A stretch of DNA of 49,005 nt, from assembly GCA_947626965.1 (NCBI GenBank), contig CANQUH010000009.1, positions 1-49,005 on the forward strand, in the 5' to 3' direction. The stretch is from an uncultured Lachnospiraceae bacterium (GTDB lineage Bacteria > Bacillota > Clostridia > Lachnospirales > Lachnospiraceae). The notes beneath the pieces are model-generated. The model saw only the letters and a list, made by a program, of their open reading frames with translations. It did not search any database and was not told the origin of the DNA. Below are positions 40,160 to 47,595 of this stretch, in pieces; the first letter of the stretch is position 1; each line of letters opens with the position of its first letter. Made by a program: the position numbers and the translations under genes.

Positions 40160-40855
40160 ATGAACAGCAGGATACTGGTTTTGGATGATGAAAAGGAAAT
40201 CGCGGAGATCATAGCGCTGTATCTGAAAAACGAGGGCTATGAAGTACAGGTCGTGGGGACGGGACGGCAGGCTCTTGCTGCGATCGAGAAGGAGCAGCCG
40301 GATCTGGCTCTGCTGGATGTGATGCTTCCGGATATCGACGGCTTTAAGGTGCTCCGGAAAATCCGGGAAAAATACCGGTTTCCGGTGATCATGCTGACGG
40401 CGAAGACGGAGGACACGGACAAGATCGAGGGGCTGACAATGGGAGCGGACGACTACATTCCCAAGCCGTTCAACCCGCTTGAGATGGTCGCGCGCGTTAA
40501 GGCGCAGCTTCGCAGAAGCACAAAGTACAATGAGCAGACCAGGCCGCAGGACAATATTCTTGATTTTGCGGGACTTGTGATGAACCGGGACACGCACGGC
40601 TGCATTTATAATGAAAAAGAACTGTCTCTGACGCCGATCGAGTTTGATATTCTCTGGCTGCTGTGTGAGAACCGGGGCAAGGTAATCAGCTCGGAGCAGC
40701 TTTTTGAGCGGATCTGGAAAGAAAAGTATTTCAAGAACAGCAACAATACCGTCATGGTGCACATCCGTCATCTGAGAGAAAAGATGGGAGATGCTCACAG
40801 GAAAAGCGATTTTATCAAGACAGTGTGGGGCGTGGGCTACAAGGTCGAGAAATAA
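40160..40855 (+). CDS. OmpR-family response regulator, VanR-like
   Basis: A 231-residue regulator. The receiver domain has acidic pair D9/D10, phospho-acceptor D53 (ALLDVMLPD) and K102 (DYIPKPF). The OmpR winged helix ends NNTVMVHIRHLREKMGD and KTVWGVGYKVEK. The C-terminal stretch SSEQLFERIWKEKYFKNSNNTVMVHIRHL is very close to enterococcal VanR. No vanHAX, vanG, vanXY or vanT gene is nearby, so it probably regulates cell-wall genes elsewhere. GGGGGTGA precedes the ATG. Partner kinase starts 15 bases later. Confidence 0.93.
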   Translation: MNSRILVLDDEKEIAEIIALYLKNEGYEVQVVGTGRQALAAIEKEQPDLALLDVMLPDIDGFKVLRKIREKYRFPVIMLTAKTEDTDKIEGLTMGADDYIPKPFNPLEMVARVKAQLRRSTKYNEQTRPQDNILDFAGLVMNRDTHGCIYNEKELSLTPIEFDILWLLCENRGKVISSEQLFERIWKEKYFKNSNNTVMVHIRHLREKMGDAHRKSDFIKTVWGVGYKVEK

Positions 40856-40870
40856 AAGGAGCGTGGGGGC

Positions 40871-42016
40871 ATGAAGAACAGTTACAGGAAACTGAAGCGT
40901 GCGATTCTGCTCCGCACGATGCTGATCACAGCGCTGACCGGGCTGATCGGATACGGGATTCTGATTCTGGTGGACGATGTCTTTCAGGATGTGTGCGCGA
41001 GACTGGTGATCCGGTTTTTTACAATGCTTGGCGCGAATTATGATATGGCAAAATATCTGTACGGACATATCTTTGTGGCGCACAAGACGCTGTTTCTGAT
41101 CGGCGGGTTCTGGCTTCTGTTTCTGGTGCTTTTCTACTTTTCGATCGGAAGGATGACGGGATATCTGAATGATATCAGTGATGAGATCGATAATATTCTG
41201 AATGCCTCGGATGAGCCGGTCACACTGGATTCGGAGCTGGAGCCGATGGCGCGGAAGCTGTCGGAGCTGAAGCTGAAACTGTCGCGCAGAGAGATGGAGG
41301 CGGCCGAGAGCGAGCAGAGAAAAAATGAGCTGGTCGTCTATCTGGCGCATGACCTGAAGACGCCGCTGACCTCGGTGATCGCCTATCTGACGATGCTCGA
41401 CGAGCACCCGGATATGGCGGTGGAGGAGCGCGCGAAGTATACGCATATCACGCTGGAGAAAGCGATCCGGCTCGGGGAACTGATCAATGAGTTTTTTGAG
41501 ATCACGCGGTTCAACCTGCAGGATATCGTTCTGGAGAAGGGACGTCTGGATCTCTCCATTCTTCTGGAACAGCTTGCGGATGAGAGCTATGGGATGCTCA
41601 GCGAGAAAAAGATGACATGCGCGGTGGATGTGGAGGAAGGCCTGATCGTATATGGCGATCCGGATAAGCTTGCGCGGGTATTTGACAACCTGCTCCGCAA
41701 TGCCGCGGCATACAGCTATGAAGGAACAGAGATTCTGATCCAGGCGAGAGGCGGAGGAGGGAATGTCACGATTGTATTTACCAATACAGGACCGCAGATA
41801 CCGCAGAAAAAGCTGGAGATGATCTTTGAGAAATTTTATCGTGTGGATGACGCACGGTCGAGCCGCACAGGAGGAGCCGGGCTGGGGCTCGCCATCGCAA
41901 GGCAGATCGTCGAGCTGCACGAGGGAACCATTACGGCAGCGAGCGACAGCAGACATACAAGGTTTATCGTCACTCTGCCGGCCGGGGAACAGGAAGATGG
42001 GACAAATCAGTATTAG
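40871..42016 (+). CDS. VanS-like sensor histidine kinase
   Basis: A 381-residue membrane kinase. Two membrane segments (~11-34 and ~73-92) flank a short ~38-residue outer loop. A HAMP-like region follows, then the H-box VVYLAHDLKTPLTSVIAYL (H160), N-box DNLLRNAAAYSYEG, G1/F/G2 boxes FEKFYRVDDARSSRTGGAGLGLAIARQIV. Order and loop size match VanS. The ligand is unknown; VanS proteins respond to glycopeptides or wall stress. It is in an operon with the upstream regulator. Confidence 0.93.
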   Translation: MKNSYRKLKRAILLRTMLITALTGLIGYGILILVDDVFQDVCARLVIRFFTMLGANYDMAKYLYGHIFVAHKTLFLIGGFWLLFLVLFYFSIGRMTGYLNDISDEIDNILNASDEPVTLDSELEPMARKLSELKLKLSRREMEAAESEQRKNELVVYLAHDLKTPLTSVIAYLTMLDEHPDMAVEERAKYTHITLEKAIRLGELINEFFEITRFNLQDIVLEKGRLDLSILLEQLADESYGMLSEKKMTCAVDVEEGLIVYGDPDKLARVFDNLLRNAAAYSYEGTEILIQARGGGGNVTIVFTNTGPQIPQKKLEMIFEKFYRVDDARSSRTGGAGLGLAIARQIVELHEGTITAASDSRHTRFIVTLPAGEQEDGTNQY

Positions 42017-42069
42017 TACAGAAAAGAAAGCCCGTCAGGACGGAGCTTTATTGTAAAGGGGGAAGTTTA

Positions 42070-42792
42070 ATGGAGGACAGCAGAAAAAAACTGCAGGAGA
42101 TCGTATCGGAGAGCAATAATATTGTATTTTTTGGAGGCGCGGGCGTGTCGACCGAAAGCGGGATCCCGGATTTCCGCAGTGTCGACGGACTGTATCATCA
42201 GAAATATGATTATCCGCCGGAGACAATCCTGAGCCACTCGTTTTTTGTTCGGAACACAAAGGAATTTTACCGTTTCTACCAGGATAAAATGCTGTGTCTC
42301 GATGCGAAGCCGAATGCAGCTCATCTGAAACTGGCTGAGATGGAGGAGAAGGGGAAGCTGAAGGCTGTGATCACGCAGAACATTGACGGACTTCACCAGA
42401 TGGCGGGCAGCAAACGGGTTCTGGAACTGCACGGGAGCGTCCACCGCAATTACTGCCAGAAATGTCACAGAGAATACGATGCAAGGTATATGCTGGAGGC
42501 GGAAGGTGTTCCGCGCTGTGAGTGCGGCGGAGTAATCAAGCCGGATGTCGTTCTGTACGAAGAAGGGCTTGATTCAAAGACGATGCAGGATTCCGTCATG
42601 TACATTTCAAAGGCGGAAGTGCTGATTATCGGAGGAACCTCCCTTGCGGTGTATCCGGCGGCCGGGCTGATCGATTATTTCCAGGGGAAACATCTCGTTG
42701 TGATCAACAAGTCTCCGACACCGAGAGACCGGTACGCGGATCTTCTGGTGCAGGGAAGCATCGGCGAGATTCTTGGAGGGATCACAGTGTAG
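42070..42792 (+). CDS. NAD-dependent protein deacylase, Sir2 family
   Basis: A 240-residue sirtuin. NAD motif FFGGAGVSTESGIPDFRS (~20-37), TQNIDGLHQMAGS, catalytic His in LELHGSVHRNYC, zinc cysteines in CQKC and CEC, VIKPDVVLYEE and GGTSLAVYPAAGL. It removes acetyl or other acyl groups from lysines using NAD. GGGGGAAG lies just before the ATG. It follows the VanS-like gene by 53 bases and may be cotranscribed. Confidence 0.95.
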   Translation: MEDSRKKLQEIVSESNNIVFFGGAGVSTESGIPDFRSVDGLYHQKYDYPPETILSHSFFVRNTKEFYRFYQDKMLCLDAKPNAAHLKLAEMEEKGKLKAVITQNIDGLHQMAGSKRVLELHGSVHRNYCQKCHREYDARYMLEAEGVPRCECGGVIKPDVVLYEEGLDSKTMQDSVMYISKAEVLIIGGTSLAVYPAAGLIDYFQGKHLVVINKSPTPRDRYADLLVQGSIGEILGGITV

Positions 42793-42928
42793 AGAAATAC
42801 GGGATCCCTGACGGGGTTACGGTGTAAATATTTGGCAGGACGCTGCCGTCTGCAGAGGTATCCGGCGGAAAACGGGAGCTGCGGACACAGACAGGTTTGG
42901 CCTGAAAGACAGGGAAGGGGTGACAGGA

Positions 42929-43939
42929 ATGAACAGCAGGAAAGTGAGAAGAAACAGAGCAGGGGACATTGTGCGCATTCTGCTGATGCTGATTGCGCTG
43001 GGAGTCTTCTGCTATTCAGGCTATATGCTGTATACTTTTTATATGGAATATAAGCGCGGATCGGACGAATATGATAATCTGGAGAGCAGCTATGCTTCCC
43101 AGGAAACAGAGGATCTGGAGGCCCTTGAGGATGCCTTTGAGAATGAGGAGGCAGCCGCGCAGGCGATTGAGGGCCGGGAAGTGGTAAATGTTGTGGAAAA
43201 GGGAGAGCCGGTTACGCTTCCGGTTATGAATAATCCGATTGATTTTGACAATCTCAAAGCTGTCAATCCTGACATCAAAGGATGGCTGAAGCTGAGCGCG
43301 GTCGATATTTCATATCCTCTGGTTCAGGGTGAGGATAATGATTATTATCTTCACAAGACGTTTGAGGGCGAGGACAACATTGCGGGATGTCTGTTCATAA
43401 ATTATGAGAATGAACCGGATTTTACGGATACGAACACGGTCGTGTACGGCCACAATATGAGGAACGGTTCGATGTTCGGCAAACTGAAGCAGTTCCGGGA
43501 AGAAGGAGTTTTTGAGAAGAGCAAGTATTTCTGGATATTTACTCCGGACCTGATCTATCAGTACCGTATCTTCTCAGGAATGGAAGTTGCCAAGACAGGA
43601 CTTACATATCAGACCAGATTCCGCGATGATGAGTATAAGGAATTCCTGAAAAAGGCGTTCGAAAATTCACTGCTGGAAAATTCCGACGTGACAGTGACGG
43701 AAGAAGACCGCGTAGTCACACTGTCTACCTGTACCGGAGATTCGGAGACAAGATTTGTCATAATCGGGAAACTTTCTCAGGTCTATGTGTCAAAGGGACA
43801 TGAGAAAAAGGCAATGAAGATTTACAAGAGACTGGAGAAAAAACGCAAAAAAGAACTGAAGCAGCAGATGGAACCGGAAACAGAACCTCCGACAGAGCCG
43901 CAGCCGGTTGTCTACGGACAGGAGATTATGCTGAACTGA
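42929..43939 (+). CDS. srtB: Class B sortase
   Basis: A 336-residue membrane-anchored transpeptidase. One N-terminal membrane segment (~14-37), an acidic Glu-rich stalk (~45-90), then the sortase domain with His175 (VVYGHNM), Cys268 (TLSTCTG) and Arg275 (TRFVIIG). A Lys/Arg-rich and Pro/Glu tail (PETEPPTEPQP) extends past the catalytic domain. Class B sortases attach specific surface proteins. No protein with an obvious sorting signal is in this window. ATG 42929 is chosen because AAGGGG lies 8 bases upstream; GTG 42920 overlaps it. Confidence 0.93.
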   Translation: MNSRKVRRNRAGDIVRILLMLIALGVFCYSGYMLYTFYMEYKRGSDEYDNLESSYASQETEDLEALEDAFENEEAAAQAIEGREVVNVVEKGEPVTLPVMNNPIDFDNLKAVNPDIKGWLKLSAVDISYPLVQGEDNDYYLHKTFEGEDNIAGCLFINYENEPDFTDTNTVVYGHNMRNGSMFGKLKQFREEGVFEKSKYFWIFTPDLIYQYRIFSGMEVAKTGLTYQTRFRDDEYKEFLKKAFENSLLENSDVTVTEEDRVVTLSTCTGDSETRFVIIGKLSQVYVSKGHEKKAMKIYKRLEKKRKKELKQQMEPETEPPTEPQPVVYGQEIMLN

Positions 43940-43965
43940 ACGGGGAGGGATTACATCGGACTGCA

Positions 43966-44003
43966 GAAAGAGGCTGTGGAAAATTGTTCACGGCTTCTTT
44001 TTT
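43966..44003 (+). terminator. Terminator of srtB
   Basis: GAAAGAGGCtGTG pairs with CACgGCtTCTTT, followed by a T-run. A second perfect hairpin GTCACAGG/CCTGTGAC lies just downstream (44006-44029). Confidence 0.78.
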
Positions 44004-44089
44004 ATGTCACAGGAAATTTCGCCCTGTGACACAAAAAGCCTCCGGCGGGATGCGCACGAGCGCGTGCATGGAAAATGCTATTCTTTGCT

Positions 44090-44206
44090 CTGCGCAGGCC
44101 CGTGTAAGGAAAACAGTTGCTGACGCAGCACACGGGCCGCGCGTGCGAGCAGGAGAAAAAACGTCTCCTGCCCGATCGCAGGTTTGCATATGGAAATTGG
44201 CTGCAG
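44090..44206 (+). repeat. Family 1 hairpin repeat (one full unit plus terminal unit)
   Basis: CTGCGCAGGCCCGTGT opens hairpin 1 (outer GGCCCGTGT/ACACGGGCC, inner GTTGC/GCAGC). Hairpin 2 is GAGCAGGAGA/TCTCCTGCcC. The terminal unit GCAGGTTTGCATATGG follows at 44178. Here the element lies ~90 bases beyond the srtB terminator and ends close to the convergent DUF2325 stop. Confidence 0.85.
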
Positions 44207-44232
44207 GCTCAGCGCAGCGTGCCCTGAATGTG

Positions 44233-44520
44233 TCAGGAAACAGCCACATGCTCTTTTAAGAGCTCCTGCAGCGCCGCGGCGCTGCTGCTGTGGCAGCGGA
44301 GAACCGGAATATTGTTTCTGCGGGCCTCCTGCAGCGTGCTGCGTACCATCTTGTGGGATACGGTATTGGTGAACAGGATAAACATGTCCGGACATCCCAG
44401 CTTTTTGCGGATTGCCCCGTTTTCTTTTGCGAAGACTTTTGCCCTGCATCCATGTTTTTTGCAGATTCCTTCATACTGACAAACCATTCCTTCATTTCCC
44501 CCAATAATTACAATACTCAT
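44233..44520 (-). CDS. DUF2325 domain protein
   Basis: A 95-residue protein of the DUF2325 family (PF10087). Opens MSIVIIGGNEGM, carries cysteine and charged residues in CKKHGCRAKVF, and has the nucleotide-fold-like FILFTNTVSHKMVRSTLQEAR. Function unknown. GGAGG lies before the ATG. Two DtxR-like operators in its promoter region suggest control by iron or manganese. Confidence 0.85.
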   Translation of the reverse strand: MSIVIIGGNEGMVCQYEGICKKHGCRAKVFAKENGAIRKKLGCPDMFILFTNTVSHKMVRSTLQEARRNNIPVLRCHSSSAAALQELLKEHVAVS

Positions 44521-44543
44521 AAACTACCTCCGTAAAAATTTAA

Positions 44544-44649
44544 GTTAGCTTAATCTAACCGTTTGTGAAAATTATATGCCCTGCCGATACAGGACAATTT
44601 TAAACATGAAATTTCAGGTACTGGCTGCTTTTGGTTAGCCAAATCTAAC
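44544..44649 (-). promoter_or_regulatory. DUF2325 promoter with two DtxR/MntR-like operators
   Basis: GTTAGCTTAATCTAAC (44544-44559) and GTTAGCCAAATCTAAC (44634-44649) differ at two bases. They resemble DtxR/IdeR half-sites (TTAGG...CCTAA type). A perfect minus-strand -10 TATAAT lies at 44571-44576, so the proximal site covers the expected transcription start, as for a repressor. Confidence 0.65.
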
Positions 44650-44697
44650 TATAAAATAACATTATATCGTTGAAATGTCAAGTTAAAAAAACATTAA

Positions 44698-44745
44698 TTG
44701 CTGCGTCAGCAGCTGATCTCCATATGCGGGCCTGCGCACTAATAG
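44698..44745 (-). repeat. Family 1 hairpin repeat, single unit (reverse orientation)
   Basis: On the minus strand: GTGCGCAGGCCCGCATATGG then AGATCAGCTGCTGACGCAGC. It lies just past the T-rich tail of the csp terminator and keeps only the inner stem of hairpin 1. Confidence 0.75.
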
Positions 44746-44773
44746 AAAGAGGGCGGAGCAACGCTCCGCCCTT
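44743..44773 (-). terminator. Terminator of the cold-shock gene
   Basis: GGGCGGAGC-GTT-GCTCCGCCC on the minus strand, followed by TCTTTCTATT. Confidence 0.85.
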
Positions 44774-44792
44774 TGGCGTATCGAAAATTTGA

Positions 44793-44993
44793 TTAAAGTT
44801 TAATTACGTTCGCAGCCTGCATTCCGCGAGCGCCTTCGGTCAAATCGTAGGAAACTGCCTGACCTTCTTCCAGGGTTTTGAATCCTTCACCCTGAATGGC
44901 TGAGAAATGAACGAATACGTCAGATCCATTCTCGCCTGTGATAAAGCCATACCCCTTCTCTGCATTGAACCACTTAACCGTGCCCTTATTCAC
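44793..44993 (-). CDS. Cold-shock protein (CspA family)
   Basis: A 66-residue single OB-fold RNA chaperone. RNP1 KGYGFITG and RNP2 VFVHFSAI are both intact. The second GTG (44993) is the likely start: AGGAGG lies 8 bases upstream and the product begins [10 protein letters not shown] as in the family. The GTG at 45002 is too close to the ribosome binding site. Its long structured leader is typical of cold-inducible csp genes. Confidence 0.95.
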   Translation of the reverse strand: MNKGTVKWFNAEKGYGFITGENGSDVFVHFSAIQGEGFKTLEEGQAVSYDLTEGARGMQAANVIKL

Positions 44994-45048
44994 AGCGAAC
45001 ACCTCCTGTTAAAATAAAATACGTGAAATAAGATTCCGCTTAAAAAAC

Positions 45049-45119
45049 TTCACCAGCTATTAGAGACTACAAAAGACTTCAGTCATATATATTTTTATAA
45101 TCTGTAATAGCCAGTGAAA
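45049..45119 (-). promoter_or_regulatory. Long-range stem in the csp 5' leader
   Basis: TTCACcaGCTATTA (45049-45062) and TAATAGCcaGTGAA (45106-45119) are complementary apart from a central mismatch pair, enclosing ~43 AT-rich bases. This may act as the temperature-responsive leader structure known for other csp mRNAs. Confidence 0.5.
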
Positions 45120-45150
45120 TATATAAACAATAAATCTTTTCAGTACATTT

Positions 45151-45179
45151 ATTATAGTCTCTTCTTATGAAGCTGTCAA
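45151..45179 (-). promoter_or_regulatory. Consensus promoter of the cold-shock gene
   Basis: On the minus strand: TTGACA (45174-45179), 17-base spacer, TATAAT (45151-45156). Both boxes are perfect. It gives a leader of ~150 bases. Confidence 0.9.
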
Positions 45180-45346
45180 GTGAAATACACGATTTTTTTA
45201 AGAAATACATAAAAAAAATCGTGTAAATCGAAAAAAGATAATATTACTCCAATAATTTTAATACAATATAGTTGGGGCAGAGCGCGGAAAAATATTATAT
45301 AGTATAGACAAATATAAGTCAACTGTAAATTTGATTTAATTATTAA

Positions 45347-45375
45347 TTGAACTTTCTTTCAAAGAATGATAGAAT
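45347..45375 (+). promoter_or_regulatory. Promoter of the 171-residue membrane protein gene
   Basis: TTGAAC (45347-45352), 17-base spacer, TAGAAT (45370-45375). The remaining AT-rich stretch 45180-45346 shows no further feature. Confidence 0.72.
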
Positions 45376-45408
45376 GAAATGCGATTTTATTACAGTGTGG
45401 AGGTACAT

Positions 45409-45924
45409 ATGAAAACATTTTTTTATGTTTTGCTGGCTGTTTTGATTGTCCTTGTGATTGCTCTCGTTGCTCTGTATTTCGTGGGGCGCCGCCTTCAGAG
45501 AAAACAGGAGGCGCAGCAGCAGCAGATGGAAGCGGCGAAGCAGACGGTGTCCATGCTGATCATCGATAAAAAGCGGATGCCCATAAAAGATTCAGGGCTT
45601 CCGCAGATGGTGATCGACCAGACACCTAAAATGATGCGCCGTTCCAAACTTCCGATCGTCAAGGCGAAAGTAGGTCCCAGGATTATGACGCTTATCAGCG
45701 ACGCGTCGATCTTTGACACGATTCCCGTGAAGAAGGAAGTGCGCGCGGTTGTCAGCGGTATCTACATTATGGAAGTGAAAGGTGTCCGCGGACCTCTTGA
45801 GACTCCGAAGAAGAAAAAGGGCTTTTTTGCGAAGATGAGGGACAAGGTGACAGGAAAAGCGAAGAAAGAGGCCGAGGCGGCGAAAAACGCTTCAAAAGGA
45901 AAAAAGAGAGGCGCAAAAGGCTGA
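45409..45924 (+). CDS. Single-pass membrane protein, unknown function
   Basis: A 171-residue protein. One N-terminal membrane segment (~4-24), then a charged coiled stretch (RRLQRKQEAQQQQMEAAK). A compact conserved-looking domain follows (VSMLIIDKKRMPIKDSGLPQMVIDQ ... AKVGPRIMTLISDASIFDTIPVKKEVRAVVSGIYI), and a very Lys-rich tail ends it. GGAGG precedes ATG 45409; an in-frame start at 45379 was rejected. I do not recognise the family. The basic tail suggests contact with nucleic acid or membrane phosphate. Confidence 0.75.
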   Translation: MKTFFYVLLAVLIVLVIALVALYFVGRRLQRKQEAQQQQMEAAKQTVSMLIIDKKRMPIKDSGLPQMVIDQTPKMMRRSKLPIVKAKVGPRIMTLISDASIFDTIPVKKEVRAVVSGIYIMEVKGVRGPLETPKKKKGFFAKMRDKVTGKAKKEAEAAKNASKGKKRGAKG

Positions 45925-45938
45925 TAGAGACTGACAGA

Positions 45939-45970
45939 AGGAGGCAGCGGATTCCGCTGCCTCCTGTCTA
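45939..45970. terminator. Bidirectional terminator hairpin
   Basis: AGGAGGCAGCGGA and TCCGCTGCCTCCT form a 27-base near-perfect palindrome between convergent genes. T-tracts are short. Confidence 0.72.
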
Positions 45971-47347
45971 TACCTGGTGCTGCTCTGCGCAATTAACGGT
46001 GAATTCTGCCGTCTGTTTCCTGAGCCGCCGGCTTTCTTCGAGAAGATATTCTTTTGTATTCAGATGAGGCTGCTCCAGTACTTTAAAGAGCAGGAGTTCC
46101 AGCAGATGTCCCAGTTCCGGTCCGGGTTTCATCCCGTCGCTGATCAGGTCGGTTCCTTTCAGCATCAGCTGTTTCATGGAGAGACAGTCCCCCTGCAGTT
46201 TGATTTCATTCCAGATACGGCCGACTTCTCCCAGGTAATTCAGTTTGTTCTGTATCACATCCGGATTTTGTGACAAAATATCGGCGCGTTTTACCAGCAG
46301 ATAATCATCGAACATATCAGGTCCTATGCCGAATGCCGCGATGCGTATATCCTTTGCGGAAAGCTGCGGATACAGAGAGTGATTTTTTACCAGGTTACAG
46401 ACTCTGGACAACGTATTGTTGTCGAATTTGAGCCGCTTCATGATCCGGAAAGCAATCTCCTCGCTGCGGGCGGCGTGTCCGTGAAAATGATCTCTGCCGT
46501 TTTCATCGGTCACACAGACATCTGGTTTGCCCATATCGTGAAAAAGCATTGTGAGGCGGAGAACTGCATTGGCCGGAATATTCTCCAGTGCGAGCAGGGT
46601 ATGCTCGCCGGCCGTGCAGGAATGGTGCGGATTATTCTGACTCTGCACCATGATCCGGTCAAATTCAGGCATAATGACGGATGTGATGCCTGTCTCGTAA
46701 GCGAGACGGAACCAGGAAGGATGAGGAGATACCAGAAGTTTGATAATTTCCTCACGGATTCTTTCGGCGCTGATGTGATCGAGAGAGTCTGCCATGCTGC
46801 GTATCGCTTCTCTGACATTTTCATCGATGGAAAAACCAAGCTGCCCCGCAAATCTTACTGCCCGCAGCATGCGCAGGGCATCCTCGCTGAACCGTTCCCT
46901 GGCGTTCCCGACGCATCGTATTACTTTGTCGCGAAGATCTTTCATTCCGCCAAAAATGTCCACGATTCCGGTCTCGTGCGAATAGGCCATTGCATTTATT
47001 GTAAAATCACGTCTTCGCAGGTCTTCGTGGAGACTGGAAGTAAAAGTCACTTCTTTTGGATGGCGGGAGTCCTCATAGGCTCCGTCGATCCTGTATGTGG
47101 TAACTTCACATCCTTCTCCGTTTATCATAACAGTTACCGTTCCATGTGCAATACCGGTATCAATCGTCCGCGCAAATAACCCCTTTATTTCCTGCGGCGA
47201 TGCGGACGTTGTGATATCCCAGTCCCCCGGTGTCCTGCCCAGTACGGAATCGCGGACGCAGCCGCCGACTACAAATGCCTCATATCCAGCCCCGTGAAGG
47301 ACGCTGAGGATTTTTTCCGCATGGGCAGGGATTTCCATATAGTTCAT
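45968..47347 (-). CDS. cca: CCA tRNA nucleotidyltransferase
   Basis: Adds or repairs the 3' CCA of tRNAs, needed here because the tRNA-Lys gene does not encode CCA. The 459 residues show the nucleotidyltransferase motif VVGGCVRDSVLGR, catalytic DWDIT, the RRDFTINAMAY motif, ERFSEDALRMLRAVRFAGQLGF and an HD domain (LFHDMGKP, DHFHGHAARS). AGGAGG lies 6 bases before the ATG at 47347; an in-frame start at 47386 was rejected. Confidence 0.95.
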   Translation of the reverse strand: MNYMEIPAHAEKILSVLHGAGYEAFVVGGCVRDSVLGRTPGDWDITTSASPQEIKGLFARTIDTGIAHGTVTVMINGEGCEVTTYRIDGAYEDSRHPKEVTFTSSLHEDLRRRDFTINAMAYSHETGIVDIFGGMKDLRDKVIRCVGNARERFSEDALRMLRAVRFAGQLGFSIDENVREAIRSMADSLDHISAERIREEIIKLLVSPHPSWFRLAYETGITSVIMPEFDRIMVQSQNNPHHSCTAGEHTLLALENIPANAVLRLTMLFHDMGKPDVCVTDENGRDHFHGHAARSEEIAFRIMKRLKFDNNTLSRVCNLVKNHSLYPQLSAKDIRIAAFGIGPDMFDDYLLVKRADILSQNPDVIQNKLNYLGEVGRIWNEIKLQGDCLSMKQLMLKGTDLISDGMKPGPELGHLLELLLFKVLEQPHLNTKEYLLEESRRLRKQTAEFTVNCAEQHQV

Positions 47348-47487
47348 GCTGTTCCTCCTTTCGTGCTGCCACAGTAATGTTATCATAGCATAGCTTCCGA
47401 AGGATGAAAAGGAAAAAGTTGCCGTTCGGCCACAGAGTAACCAGTAATAAGGAAAGCGTGAAAAAAATGTGTTCTGCCGGAAAAATA

Positions 47488-47517
47488 TTTACAAAGAACG
47501 CAGGAGAATGGTATAAT
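47488..47517 (+). promoter_or_regulatory. Promoter of the trigger-factor-like gene
   Basis: TTTACA (47488-47493), 18-base spacer, TATAAT (47512-47517). Confidence 0.68.
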
Positions 47518-47595
47518 ACGAACGGACTTCAACTTTTAACCGGGTATATGCGCAGGTGCCGCATAATACCAGCACGAAGAAAGGAATAGCTGACT

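Noticed and set aside
40160-42016. Glycopeptide resistance operon
   Set aside because: Only the regulator pair is VanRS-like; no D-Ala-D-Lac or D-Ala-D-Ser ligase, dehydrogenase or dipeptidase is present in the window.
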